Below, in pieces: positions 34,610 through 44,075 of a DNA stretch of 57,584 nucleotides. The stretch's first letter is position 1; the number at the start of each line of letters is the position of its first letter. The notes under the pieces were generated by a model, which did no database searches, was not told the DNA's origin, and saw nothing but the letters and a program-made list of their open reading frames with translations. The position numbers and the translations under genes are program-made. This DNA is from Streptomyces sp. 130 (GTDB lineage: Bacteria; Actinomycetota; Actinomycetes; Streptomycetales; Streptomycetaceae): NCBI RefSeq assembly GCF_007096885.1, contig NZ_VJNO01000043.1, forward strand, positions 1 to 57,584, in the 5' to 3' direction.

Positions 34610-35207
34610 CGTTTATCGACGAGCACCGGCAGGTATTCGGGGTCGAGCCGATCTGCAGAGTCCTCACCAGCCACGGACTAAGATCGCGACGAGCACCTAC
34701 TACGCCGCCAGGAAGCGGGCGCCCAGTGCACGGTCGGTGCGGGATGCGGAGCTGAAGACGCAGATCAGCCGGGTCCACTCCGACAACTTCAGCGTCTATG
34801 GGGTGCGGAAGGTATGGAGACAGCTGCACCGCGAAGGCATACCGGTGGCACGCTGCACGGTTGCCCGGCTGATGCGCGACCTCGGTCTGCAGGGCGTCCG
34901 CCGGGGCCGTGGCATCCGTACCACCGTTCGTGACGACGGCCACGACAGGGCGGATGACCTGCTGGAACGCGACTTCACCGCATCCCGGCCGAACGAGCGG
35001 TGGGTCGCTGATTTCACCTACGTGGCCACCTGGTCCGGGATCGTCTACGTCGCCTTCGTCGTCGACGTGTTCTCCCGGGCGATAGTCGGCTGGTCCGCGG
35101 CCACCAGCAAGCCGGCCAAGCTTGTCCTGGACGCTCTCGACATGGCGTTATGGCGCCGCGACCGAGCCGGGAACCCGGCCGGACCTGGGCTGATACATCA
35201 TTCTTCA
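34606..35207 (+). pseudogene. IS3-family OrfB, frameshifted and truncated
   Basis: LAFIDEHRQVFGVEPICRVL is followed by a one-base deletion near 34680. It continues KIATSTYYAARKRAPSARSV and FSVYGVRKVWRQLHREGIPV, then the DDE core start RWVADFTYVATWSGIVYVAF with the first Asp. It stops at LDALDMALWRRDRAGNPAGP, before the second Asp and the Glu. The right part of this element was replaced by unrelated sequence at about 35207. Confidence 0.8.
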
Positions 35208-35290
35208 CCGCCCGTGCCAATGGCACCTTCGGGCGATCTCCGGCTACGAAAATCTTGCCAGAGCCAGATAAGTCCGTACGCCGACAGCGT
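35205..35290 (+). repeat. Fragment shared with 55079-55138
   Basis: CTTCACCGCCCGTGCC, then GGCACCT and GATCTCCGGCTACGAAA with TCTTGCCAG, appear here and again at 55079-55138. At the second site it is the end of a Cys-rich small protein (FTARADGTYG) and its 3' flank. Here only the last residues (FTARANGTFG-like) remain, wedged between two IS3 relics. Confidence 0.6.
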
Positions 35291-35844
35291 GTGCCTAAAC
35301 AGCCTGCCGGGCGCCGCTGACACCATCACCCGCTTCACCGACAACATCCTCACCAAGGGCGGCAACATCACCGCACTGCCGACCACGGAGGGCTGAATCT
35401 ACCTCGCCTGCTGGCTGGACCTGGCCACCCGCGAGGTCGTCGGCTACTCGATGGCCGACCACCACCGCGCCGACCTCGTCATCGACGCACTCGACATGGC
35501 TCACGGGACGCGGTGGACTGCAATCCGGCTGCATAATCCACAGCGACCGCGGCAGCGAATACACCTCGTCCCGATTTTGCTGTCGGATACAGCAGTTGGG
35601 TCTTCGTCAGAGCTGCGGCCGCACCGGATCTTGTTTCGACAATGCCGCCGCGGAGAGTTTCTGGGCCCTGCTCAAAGAAGAGATCGGCACCCGCGTCTGG
35701 CCCGACCGGACCACTGCCCGAGCCGACGTCTTCGACTTCATCGAGACGTTCTACAACCGCCGCCGTCTGCGCAGACACAGGGTCTTCGGTAACCTCACCC
35801 CGGCCGAGACCCGGCAGCGACACCGACACGCCCTCGCGGCATAA
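35291..35844 (+). pseudogene. Second IS3-family transposase, C-terminal part with nonsense and frameshift
   Basis: GGNITALPTTEG is followed by TGA where the family has Trp, then IYLACWLDLATREVVGYSMA and DHHRADLVIDALDMAHG. A frameshift near 35510 precedes SGCIIHSDRGSEYTSSRFC (second Asp) and FDNAAAESFWALLKEE (the Glu). The C-terminus FIETFYNRRRLRRHRVFGNL ends at 35844. It is a different IS3 lineage from the element to its left. Confidence 0.8.
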
Positions 35845-36159
35845 CCATCGAATGTCCAAGATCACGGAGGGCTTCAATAGGGCGCTGTCGCTCTTGGCAT
35901 GCGCCAGTTCGAGGTAGTCAGAAGGCGTGTGCACGGACATGGCCCCAGAATCGTCGGGGCGATCACCCTGCCATCAGGGGCCCAGTCGCCCGCGCGCGAG
36001 GCGCTGCCGCAACCGGTCGAAAATCGCTTATGGGACAGCCCTTAACCCGCCGAAAACGTGTAGACCTCCGGGTGGTCGCCGCAAACCACTCCACCACACC
36101 GAAGGTCTACACCATAATCGAGTACGAGCACGCGTCACCAATACTCGTAGGCCATACGC
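35845..36159. other. IS right flank, no gene
   Basis: No convincing reading frame. CTTATGGGACAGCCCTTAAC near 36026 looks like a transposon end, but I could not pair it with a partner. Confidence 0.3.
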
Positions 36160-36651
36160 TCAGTACGTCTGATCAAGCAATTGCCATTCGATGCATTCTG
36201 GCCTCTCTCCCGTACGAAGCCCGCAAAATTCCTCTAGAGCTTCACGCACCCGAGGAACAGGGATAGCGGCCGTACGTGGGTAACAATCACCGGCACCGGG
36301 ATCCATGATCAGCAGTGGATCAGTGGCAGGCGGACTCGAGTTGAGCGAAGTCCAGACAGAATCGAAGATCGAAGCTGACGCCCGACTTGTCGGCCTTCTT
36401 TTGCCCCACCACCTCAAGGCCCCGTAGCCACTTTCAATGTCTACCGACACATACAGGCAATTATCGGCGGACCACCGGTTGGAGCGCTCTTCGTGGTCAT
36501 CTTCGACGATACAGAGAACGGCGCGCTCGGGAACGGTTTCATAACCGCTGGGATCGATCTGCCGCTGCGCAAGATCTGTCATCACCTCGTGAATTAGATG
36601 TTGCACTTCTCGCTCAGTCCGAGCATACTTCCCGCGCCCACTAACGATCAC
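36160..36651 (-). CDS. Imm1-type immunity protein for the deaminase toxin (163 aa)
   Basis: GTG 36651 is 8 bp past the toxin stop, with a strong AGGAGGAG site between them, so the two are co-transcribed. The sequence contains AVLCIVEDDHEERSNRWSAD, then LYVSVDIESGYGALRWWGKR and ATDPLLIMDPGAGDCYPRTA, with the final segment IPVPRVREALEEFC. The GYGALRW motif and length fit Imm1, the immunity family most often seen beside SCP1.201-type deaminases. It probably binds the deaminase active site in the producer's cytoplasm. It is AT-richer than the chromosomal-style neighbours. Confidence 0.75.
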   Translation of the reverse strand: MIVSGRGKYARTEREVQHLIHEVMTDLAQRQIDPSGYETVPERAVLCIVEDDHEERSNRWSADNCLYVSVDIESGYGALRWWGKRRPTSRASASIFDSVWTSLNSSPPATDPLLIMDPGAGDCYPRTAAIPVPRVREALEEFCGLRTGERPECIEWQLLDQTY

Positions 36652-36659
36652 TTCTCCTC

Positions 36660-39600
36660 CTAGTTCGGATTATCCGAATCCCAGTCCGCCTTGCCCTCCA
36701 GCGGGAGCGGCTCTTTGTACCCAGGATAGTGTACGTTGATGGTCATTCCCTTGGGCAGGATTGCTGGCACGGTCTGCTTGCATCCCACGTCGTTGGGACC
36801 ATCGACCCTAGGACACACGAAGTTCTTGTTGATTACGACATCAACCGTCTCCCCGGGTTTTCCCTTCTTGCGCATCAACCAGGCAAGTTTAGTTTCCACA
36901 TGCCCCGCGAGAGAGTTATAACCTGGCCAGTGCTTGAACTCATCAAGCTTGTTCAGGTATTCGAAGATCTGTTCAGCATTCGCATCCCTTCCACTACGCA
37001 GCAAATCGTCTATGTAGGGAGTTCCATCTTCGAAGAAGGCGAGGCCCGACGTGCCTCCACCGGGTGGCGAGTAGGGTAGCGCCTCGTAGGCGTCTATGAC
37101 CCATCCCGGACACTCTTCGCCTGTGTTGTGGACAAGTACACTGAATCGCCCGGCGGATACATAGTAGGTGTGAAGACCGTCAACCGTGAGGTCGAATGCT
37201 TCCCGCAATCCCTTCCAGTCGCGTTTTTTTGCGACGGTTACAGTTTCTTTCTGCGGGGTGCGCAGCCGGTCGCCTACATCGAGGTCGCCCGCCGTCTTCC
37301 ACATCCGGTCGTTTTCGGACCAGTAGGGATGATGTCTAGTGGACGAAATAGTGGATCCGTCAACCAGAGTTACGTCAGTGAATTCCCGGTCGTCCGGGGT
37401 GCGAATACTTCGGGTAACCGCATGCGGGCCCGTCTCGCCCGTGGCTGGATCAGTCGCAATGACGAGATCGCCGACGCCTATCCGCTCGATGGGCCGCTTC
37501 GTTCCGTCAGCCATGAGAACTGAGGTGCCAGCAAGGAAACTGTGAGCAGCTCCAGCAAGGCAGCTGACGGTGCGACGCACTGCTCGCCCGGCTTTGACAG
37601 TCTCGATGCCCTTCTCAATCTTGGCAACGATCTTGAGCTTGCCCCATGGGGTGACACCGACCACGGCCATGACGCAATCAAGGAGAGTCGGATCCTCTAT
37701 GCACTTCTTGACGTCGGCAAGTCCCGAAAGTTCCCAGGCAAGCGTCTTGTAAGTTTCCGGGTCCGTTACGACATCCTTGACTTCGTTAAAGAAATCCGTA
37801 CAGATGACCGTATTTATACCCGGAATCTTCGCAATCCCCCCCATCAGGTCCATACAGAAGGGTTTGCGCGCGTCGGATCCTTCTTCCGCCTTGCGCCTTT
37901 CCTTCTCTTGGCGTTCTGCCTCCGCTTTTTCTTTCTCAGCAAGAGTGATTACAGTCCGCCAGGCGTCCTCGGCAGCCTGCTCTGCTTCGGCCTTGCTGTC
38001 TCCTGCGGCCTCGGCTGATGCCTTGGCTTCGTCTGCTGCATTCCTTGCATCGGCTGCTGTGTTCCGGGCGTAGTTTGCAGAGAATTCGGCCTGGTATGCA
38101 GAGTCTTCGGCCGCCTGTGCTTCGGCGTCTGCCCTATCAGCGGCGTTGCGTGCTGTGATTGCTGATTCGGCGGCGGCAGCGGCGCTTTGGGCGGCGGACT
38201 GGGCAGAATTTTGGGCGTCGTTCTTGTATTTTTCGGCCAGTTCTGCTGACTTGTCTGCTTCTGCAGCAGCCTTGGTTGCGTCAGCGGTAGCTTGCTTGGC
38301 TTCAGCCGCTGCTTCGGCGGCGTGCCAGGCGTCGGTCTTTGCCTGAGCGCTGATCAGGGCGCCTTCGGCCAGGAGACGTTCGACCTGGTGGACGTGAACG
38401 TTGGTGAGATCGTCCTTGCGCTGGGCCATGTACTGGCCTGTGGTGACGAAGTCGTGTATCAGGTTGGGTGGGCCGGCGAGGGCTACCTTAGCTGCGGCGC
38501 TCAGTTCCGGTCCGCCCGTTTGGGCGAGACGGGCTGTGATGACCTTCTCGTCTGTGAGCCGTTCGCCGTACTGGCCGATGTGCAGGTAAGTCGCCAGCAC
38601 CTTACCTGTGCCGTTGGCTAGTGCGGCCTTGGCATAGGTGCTGACGTTGGTGTCGCCGGTTTCGGCAAGACGGGCAACGTCGACCTTCATGTCGTCTAGG
38701 CCGGCCTGGTACTGGCCGTCGGTGTAGAAGCTCTCTACTTGTTCGGGTGTGCCGTTCAGCGCTGCGGCTGCTGCTGTGCGAACGGAGGCATAGGGGCTTT
38801 GGTTGCTGAGGTCAACGACGCGCTCGCGTATGTCGCTCTGGTCGGCCTCCTTCCAACGAGTGCGCAGGTAGTCCAAGACGTCTTGATCGGTACCCGACAG
38901 TGCCCGGGCTGCCGCTTCCTGGTGCCAAGGGCCGAGCGACTCCATGGCCTGGAGGGCCAGCCGGCGTCCCTTTGCTGCGGTGGCCTGAAGGTCTGCATCC
39001 GGACGTGCGGCCTCGTCCGCGAGCTGGGCTGCCGTGTCATTCAGTGATAGGGCCTCGACCTGTGTTGCTGCAGAAGCGGAGATGCCAGCTTCGGTGGACA
39101 TCTTCATCGAGCGGGCTCGCTCGATGGCTGCGTCTGTGCGGGTTTGGAGGTCGGCGTCTTCGGTTTCGCGAGCCAGGTCGTAGATGCCCTTGGCCTTGGC
39201 GACGGCAGCGTCTACAGCATCCGACGCTGCCAGGGCTCCGTCGGCGTTCTTCTGGGCGACCGCGGCGTAGGTGGCGGTGTTTCCTGCTTGTTCTGCGGCC
39301 TCCTCAGCAAATCCGGCAGCCTTTTTGGCGTGTGCGGCGGCCGAGTTTGCTGCATCTCGTGCGCCGAAGGCGGCTGTGGCAGCGCGGGTGGCCAGAGCGG
39401 CGGAGCGGTCGGCCGCGGCGTCGGCGACTGCGGCGTTTCTGCGGGCTTCAGCAGCGGCCTGTCGTGCGGCTTCGGAGTGCAGGCCGGCGGCATCAGCGTA
39501 GGCGTTTGCGTCGTCGGCGGCGTCGGCGGCTGCGCGGGAATTGGCTGTCGCACTCTTGGCGGCCTTGGCGGCGATGGCTGCGTTTGCCGACGCTTCGCCT

Positions 39601-40790
39601 GCAAGGTCTGCTGCGGCGGCCGACGATTCAAGGGCGGCCGCAACGTCACGCGCTTGCTTGGCAGCCGTAGCGGCTTCGCTGGCCTTGGCTTGGTCACCGG
39701 CGGCAGCGATCGCTGCCTTGTAGGCCTTGTTTGTCGCTTCCCCTGCTGCTGCGGCTGCTGCGGCGGTTTGGGCGGCAGCGATGGAAGCACGGCGTGCTGC
39801 GCTGCTAGCCGCATTGGCCGCGCCGATAGCCTGCTGAGCGGCATCTGCCGCAGCACGGGCAGCGTCAGCCGCTTGTTGTGCCTTGACTGCGGCCTTCTTC
39901 GAGTCGTTCTTGGCTGACTCGGTCTCCTTGGCGGCCTTCTCAGCGGCTTCCTTGGCCAATGCGGAAGCTGTGACTGCCTTGGCAGAGGCTTCTTCTGCCT
40001 GCTTGGTCGCGTCCTCGGCGAGCTGGCCTGACGTCTTGGCGCTGTCGATCAGTTCCGCGATGGATGCGTGTTCCTGGTCGCGGTTGCGAGCGATGAACTG
40101 TCCGACGTCCAGAAACTCCTGGATGTCCTCGGCGGTGCCGCGCAGCGCTACCTTGGCTGCTGCTTTTACGTTCGGACCACCGATGGTTGCCAGTCGTGCG
40201 GTCTCAACACGGTTGTCGTCCTCGAGGGCCTCGTACTGACCGGTGTTGAGGAACAGTTCTCGGTCGTCAGCCGTGCCTTGGAGGGCCTTTTTGCCAGCCT
40301 CCCGCACGCCGTAGTCCCCGAGAGTCACCAGTCGGGCGATATCGACCTTGCGGTCATCGTCCAGCGGTACCTCGAAGCCGTAGAGGAGAAAGGCCTCCAG
40401 TTCCTCCGGCGACTTCGTCAGAGCGTCCTTGGCGGCTTGCCGCAGGCCCGGGCCGCCCGTCATGGCCAAGCGCGCGGTGTCGATACGGTTGTCATCGAAC
40501 TGGATGGCTTGCGCTTCGTCCAGAAATTGCTGCATTTCTGCATTGCCACCGAGGAGCGCTTGCTCCGCTGCGGCCTTCAGGCCGACGCCACCAGTTTCCC
40601 AGTACTGAAGAATCTGGGCTCGTATGTTTACCGGAAGTTCCGGCGCGTCTGCTGCTACGGCGGCGGGAGCTCCAAGAAGCCCCGAAAGCAACCCTGCGGT
40701 CAGGAGAATCCGAAGGGAGCGCTGCCGAACCGACAGGCGCCCATTTCTACCGAAAGCAGAGACCCATCGACTGGGTCTACATCTTTTCAT
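36660..40790 (-). CDS. Secreted polymorphic toxin: ALF repeats, coiled coil, HINT, SCP1.201/DddA-like deaminase (1376 aa)
   Basis: A basic N-terminus and hydrophobic segment (LRILLTAGLLSGLLGAPAAV) ending AVAADA form a signal peptide. Two blocks of ALF-type repeats (about 50-230 and 620-770; A..AL.GT...v..Fl..GQy) surround Ala-rich coiled coils (about 245-560 and 780-960). The HINT domain (about 1083-1222) has HSFLAGTSVLMADG, TRHHPYW and ends VLVHN, with Ser at the usual nucleophile site. The last 154 residues contain GHVETKLAWLMRKKG (zinc His 1297, catalytic Glu 1299), Cys 1326 and Cys 1337, and VPAILPKGMTINVHYPG. This matches SCP1.201-like deaminases, the family of the double-strand DNA cytosine deaminase DddA. 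It is intact and followed by its immunity gene. Confidence 0.85.
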   Translation of the reverse strand: MKRCRPSRWVSAFGRNGRLSVRQRSLRILLTAGLLSGLLGAPAAVAADAPELPVNIRAQILQYWETGGVGLKAAAEQALLGGNAEMQQFLDEAQAIQFDDNRIDTARLAMTGGPGLRQAAKDALTKSPEELEAFLLYGFEVPLDDDRKVDIARLVTLGDYGVREAGKKALQGTADDRELFLNTGQYEALEDDNRVETARLATIGGPNVKAAAKVALRGTAEDIQEFLDVGQFIARNRDQEHASIAELIDSAKTSGQLAEDATKQAEEASAKAVTASALAKEAAEKAAKETESAKNDSKKAAVKAQQAADAARAAADAAQQAIGAANAASSAARRASIAAAQTAAAAAAAGEATNKAYKAAIAAAGDQAKASEAATAAKQARDVAAALESSAAAADLAGEASANAAIAAKAAKSATANSRAAADAADDANAYADAAGLHSEAARQAAAEARRNAAVADAAADRSAALATRAATAAFGARDAANSAAAHAKKAAGFAEEAAEQAGNTATYAAVAQKNADGALAASDAVDAAVAKAKGIYDLARETEDADLQTRTDAAIERARSMKMSTEAGISASAATQVEALSLNDTAAQLADEAARPDADLQATAAKGRRLALQAMESLGPWHQEAAARALSGTDQDVLDYLRTRWKEADQSDIRERVVDLSNQSPYASVRTAAAAALNGTPEQVESFYTDGQYQAGLDDMKVDVARLAETGDTNVSTYAKAALANGTGKVLATYLHIGQYGERLTDEKVITARLAQTGGPELSAAAKVALAGPPNLIHDFVTTGQYMAQRKDDLTNVHVHQVERLLAEGALISAQAKTDAWHAAEAAAEAKQATADATKAAAEADKSAELAEKYKNDAQNSAQSAAQSAAAAAESAITARNAADRADAEAQAAEDSAYQAEFSANYARNTAADARNAADEAKASAEAAGDSKAEAEQAAEDAWRTVITLAEKEKAEAERQEKERRKAEEGSDARKPFCMDLMGGIAKIPGINTVICTDFFNEVKDVVTDPETYKTLAWELSGLADVKKCIEDPTLLDCVMAVVGVTPWGKLKIVAKIEKGIETVKAGRAVRRTVSCLAGAAHSFLAGTSVLMADGTKRPIERIGVGDLVIATDPATGETGPHAVTRSIRTPDDREFTDVTLVDGSTISSTRHHPYWSENDRMWKTAGDLDVGDRLRTPQKETVTVAKKRDWKGLREAFDLTVDGLHTYYVSAGRFSVLVHNTGEECPGWVIDAYEALPYSPPGGGTSGLAFFEDGTPYIDDLLRSGRDANAEQIFEYLNKLDEFKHWPGYNSLAGHVETKLAWLMRKKGKPGETVDVVINKNFVCPRVDGPNDVGCKQTVPAILPKGMTINVHYPGYKEPLPLEGKADWDSDNPN

Positions 40791-41280
40791 TTTAATAGCT
40801 ACGCCTTCACTTTCATGTCTGCTTTTTCACATCGAGAACGATGCTTTTGCGCCGATCACACGAGTCGGATTCGTCCGGTTCTGCGTAGGCGGGACGAACT
40901 AGGCAAGCGCTTCCGGAGCCGCCTGATCGTACATGCCGCTGCAGCTCCGAATGCTTACGAATAGATAACGCCGCGCAACTAAGTCGCAGGTCAGACGCTT
41001 GCGAGCACGCAATGGTCAAGACCACGGCATATGCCCGTTAAATTGAATAATGCGCCATATTAACCAAATAGGTGGTTACTGCATGTATCGCATAGGCATT
41101 CTGATTCGAGTCGGCCCCTGCAGCCGGCAACGAGACACGCCACAGCGACAGCTTCCTCACGATTGTGACGCGCATCACCATGGCATCTTCACATCTACAC
41201 CCCTGCAGATGGTTCAATTTGTGACGCCCTGCACGAGTAAATGCTTATTCATTGCAGGCCTCTTTCACGAAAGGAAAGAA
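40791..41280. promoter_or_regulatory. Divergent intergenic region, AT-rich
   Basis: About 490 bp with no gene between the toxin (minus) and a secreted protein (plus). It is AT-rich (GCCGTTAAATTGAATAATGC-like stretches near 41035-41055) and holds a small dyad AACCA-N6-TGGTT near 41059. It probably carries both promoters; I cannot assign boxes firmly. Confidence 0.4.
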
Positions 41281-41787
41281 ATGGCAACACGTCATACCCG
41301 AAGAACCCTTCTTGTTACTTTTGCTGCATTGCTCGCAGCCATTGCAGCAACATTCAGCGCGCCCCAGCTCTTCAACGATGGTGTCGCCGAAGCTGCCACG
41401 GGAAGCGTCATGCCTTACGCAGTCGAGGATTTCAATTACCCGGGCGCAGCAAAGATTGAGCAGGAGACCGGCGCGGTTCTTAAGCGCGGGGATGGCCACA
41501 TGGTGATGACTACGTGTGACGGCGCTGAAGATATTTCGATCATGAGCCGTGCGGGACAGAAGGACTTCTGCTTCAACGTGACAGCGAAGCCCGCCTTTCT
41601 CACGCTCGAGATTCCGCAGGCGTACGGAATCTGGACCTCGGACGATCCCGTCAAGACCACGCTCAGGGACGGTGACGGCGCAACCACCGTGATCAACGCA
41701 CCCGCCAACGATTTCACCGGGTACGGAGAGTCCGGCCAGGTCGACGGTGCACCCACTACCCTCATCGAGCTTCGAGTTGCCGGCTGA
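41281..41787 (+). CDS. Small secreted protein, unknown (168 aa)
   Basis: ATG 41281 is preceded by AAAGGAAAG. The signal peptide is MATRHTRRTLLVTFAALLAA to about SAPQLFNDGVAEA. The mature part has two Cys (TTCDGAED and KDFCFNV), a possible disulfide, and a beta-rich pattern (PAFLTLEIPQAYGIWTSDD). It is upstream of, and codirectional with, the pseudoprotease gene. I do not recognise the family, though its shape suits a small secreted beta-sandwich protein. Confidence 0.7.
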   Translation: MATRHTRRTLLVTFAALLAAIAATFSAPQLFNDGVAEAATGSVMPYAVEDFNYPGAAKIEQETGAVLKRGDGHMVMTTCDGAEDISIMSRAGQKDFCFNVTAKPAFLTLEIPQAYGIWTSDDPVKTTLRDGDGATTVINAPANDFTGYGESGQVDGAPTTLIELRVAG

Positions 41788-41930
41788 TTTGGGTACGACA
41801 CCATCAGGTGCCACTACCGCATCCCTGGTCAGTCAACGTCTTCGGTGCAGCCCCCGTACCGGGCTTCTCCGCGAGCGGACGCTCATCGACTTCGTTCTCA
41901 GCAACCCCTTGACACGAAAGACGCAACATA

Positions 41931-44060
41931 ATGCGTAGTCACAGACCCGGCAGCAGGCCCGCTCTCTCGGTCGCCCTCGCAGCCATGATGTCAGCCCCCA
42001 TGCTCATCGCTGCCACACCGGCTCAGGCTGCGGTCGGGACCCCCGCCACCGACGCCGTCTACGGCTTCACCGCCCGGTTGAACATCGGCAACGGCATGCG
42101 CGCGTGTTCAGCCGCACTCGTCGCACCTCAGTGGCTCGCTACCTCAGCGAGCTGCTTCAGCGACGACGGCACCAGCGAGCAGGTGGCTACGGGAGCACCT
42201 AAGTGGAAGACCACCGCCACAATCGGTCGCCCAGACCTCAACTCGACGGGTGGTCAGGTCCGCGACGTCGTAGAGATCGTCCCGCGCTCCGGCCGTGACG
42301 TGGTTATGGCGAGGCTGTCCGCGCCCACCACCGGCATCACGCCCGTCTCTATGGCCACAACTGCCCCCGGCAACGGTGGCGAACTGCAGGTCACCGGTTT
42401 CGGCCGGACCCAGGACGAGTGGGCACCCACCAAGCTTCACAGGGCCACCTTTAAGGTCAACTCTCTCACCAACAGCACCCTCGACATCAGCGGAAAGGCA
42501 GCCACAGACGCCATCTGCGCGGGAGACACGGGCGCTCCGGTCGTGCGTGCAGCCAGTGGCGGTGGATTCGAACTGGTCGCTCTGGCATCACGTTCATGGC
42601 AAGGTGGCTGTTTCGGCAGCGACGAGACCCGTACCGACGCCATCGCAGCACGCCTTGACAACATGGTCGTGGGCAACAAGCTCACTCCGGGCACCACACT
42701 GTCCTCGGGTGACAATCTTGTCTCCAACTCGATGCGCCTAACGATGCAGGCTGACGGCGATCTTGTGATCACCGCCAATGGCAGCGGCAAGGCTCTCTGG
42801 TCGACAAAGACGGCTGGCCATGCCGGTGCGAGCGCCCACTTCACCGCGGGGGGGAACCTGACTGTTGTGGACGCCGACGGTACAACGGTGTTGTGGGAGT
42901 CGAAGACCTCCGCATCGGGCGGAAGCGTCGTCCTGCAGGACCGCGGAAACCTCGTCATCTACGACGCCAGCAACGAGTCACAGTGGTCGAGTGGCACGGT
43001 GGTGCGTCACGATTACAACGGTGACGGCCGCAGCGACATGGCGAGCTGGTACGACTACTCCGAAGGCAATGACGCGATCCACACGTTCATCGCCGACGCC
43101 GCCGGCAAGTTCCAGGCACCGGGAACCGGGTACGAGAAGGCCAAGGGGACCTGGTGGGCGGAGCATATGAAGTTCGCCACCGGTGACTTCAACGGTGACG
43201 GGCTCGGTGATGTCGCCGCGTTCTACGGCTACGACGACGGCAGCGTATCCCTGTTCACCTGGCTGGCCACTGGAGACGGTAAGTTCTCCGAGGCCATCAC
43301 CTCCTGGACGGTGCCGGCCGGCCAATGGACGTGGGACCGCATCAAGGTCCAGTCCGGTGACTTCAACGGGGATGGCCGCGACGACGTCGCCGCCTGGTAC
43401 GACTACTCCGACGGCGCGGACAAGCTTTTCACGTTCACTTCCAAGGCGAACGGCGGGCTCAACGCACCGTTCTCGTCGTTCTCCAAGACCAGCGGCTGGA
43501 CCGCGTCCCGAATGAAGTTCACGACCGGCGACTACAATGCCGACGGCCGCGACGACATCGGCGTCTTCTACGGCTACGCCGACGGAAACTCCAAGCTCTT
43601 CACCTTCACCGCCAAGCCGGACGGCGGCTTCGGTGAACCGCTCGGCGGCTGGGAAGACCCCAAGTGGGGCAGCCTCGACCGCACCAGCGTCTTCTCGGGC
43701 GACTTCAACGGCGACGGCCGCGACGACTTCGGCACCTGGTACGACTACTCCGAAGGTCAAGACGCAGCATTCAGCTTCAACCCGAGCGGCACCGACGGAA
43801 AGTTCGGCAACCGTACCGAGATCTGGAACGTCGCCGCAGGCCAGTACTGGCGCGACCACATGCAGATCAGCACCGGTGACTACAACGGTGACGGACGCGA
43901 CGACCTCGGAGCCTTCTACGGCTACGACGACGGCAGCGTCCGAACCATCACCTGGACCGCCAAGACCGACGGCACCCTCAACGAACCCGTCAAGAGCTGG
44001 ACAGCGGCCACCGGCTGGACCTATAACCGGGTCACACTCTTCGAGCGCTACAGCTCATAA
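41931..44060 (+). CDS. Secreted trypsin-fold pseudoprotease with bulb-lectin domain and FG-GAP repeats (709 aa)
   Basis: The signal peptide ends at TPAQA (about residue 34). The chymotrypsin-fold domain (about 38-240) has lost two of three catalytic residues. PQWLATSASCF replaces TAAHC, so His is Ser near 74, and ICAGDTGAPVV replaces GDSGGP, so Ser is Thr near 201; Asp in GRDVVMARL remains. A mannose-lectin-like domain follows (about 245-350; MRLTMQADGDLVITANGSG, NLVIYDASN). Six FG-GAP/VCBS repeats come next (DYNGDGRSDMASWYDYSEG and similar), each with a Ca-binding DxNxDGxxD loop. It is most likely a secreted binding protein, not an enzyme. Confidence 0.8.
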   Translation: MRSHRPGSRPALSVALAAMMSAPMLIAATPAQAAVGTPATDAVYGFTARLNIGNGMRACSAALVAPQWLATSASCFSDDGTSEQVATGAPKWKTTATIGRPDLNSTGGQVRDVVEIVPRSGRDVVMARLSAPTTGITPVSMATTAPGNGGELQVTGFGRTQDEWAPTKLHRATFKVNSLTNSTLDISGKAATDAICAGDTGAPVVRAASGGGFELVALASRSWQGGCFGSDETRTDAIAARLDNMVVGNKLTPGTTLSSGDNLVSNSMRLTMQADGDLVITANGSGKALWSTKTAGHAGASAHFTAGGNLTVVDADGTTVLWESKTSASGGSVVLQDRGNLVIYDASNESQWSSGTVVRHDYNGDGRSDMASWYDYSEGNDAIHTFIADAAGKFQAPGTGYEKAKGTWWAEHMKFATGDFNGDGLGDVAAFYGYDDGSVSLFTWLATGDGKFSEAITSWTVPAGQWTWDRIKVQSGDFNGDGRDDVAAWYDYSDGADKLFTFTSKANGGLNAPFSSFSKTSGWTASRMKFTTGDYNADGRDDIGVFYGYADGNSKLFTFTAKPDGGFGEPLGGWEDPKWGSLDRTSVFSGDFNGDGRDDFGTWYDYSEGQDAAFSFNPSGTDGKFGNRTEIWNVAAGQYWRDHMQISTGDYNGDGRDDLGAFYGYDDGSVRTITWTAKTDGTLNEPVKSWTAATGWTYNRVTLFERYSS

Positions 44061-44075
44061 CAGCCCCAGCTGCAA

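Noticed and set aside
34283..35844. One intact IS3 element
   Set aside because: Two different IS3 lineages meet at about 35.2-35.3 kb and each lacks part of the DDE core, with added frameshifts and a stop.
39144..39917. Gly/Cys-rich plus-strand frame opposite the toxin coiled coil
   Set aside because: It is a shadow of Ala-rich codons on the minus strand, with repetitive composition and no start context.
41931..44060. Active trypsin-like protease
   Set aside because: The catalytic His and Ser positions are Ser and Thr, so hydrolytic activity by the usual triad is not expected.
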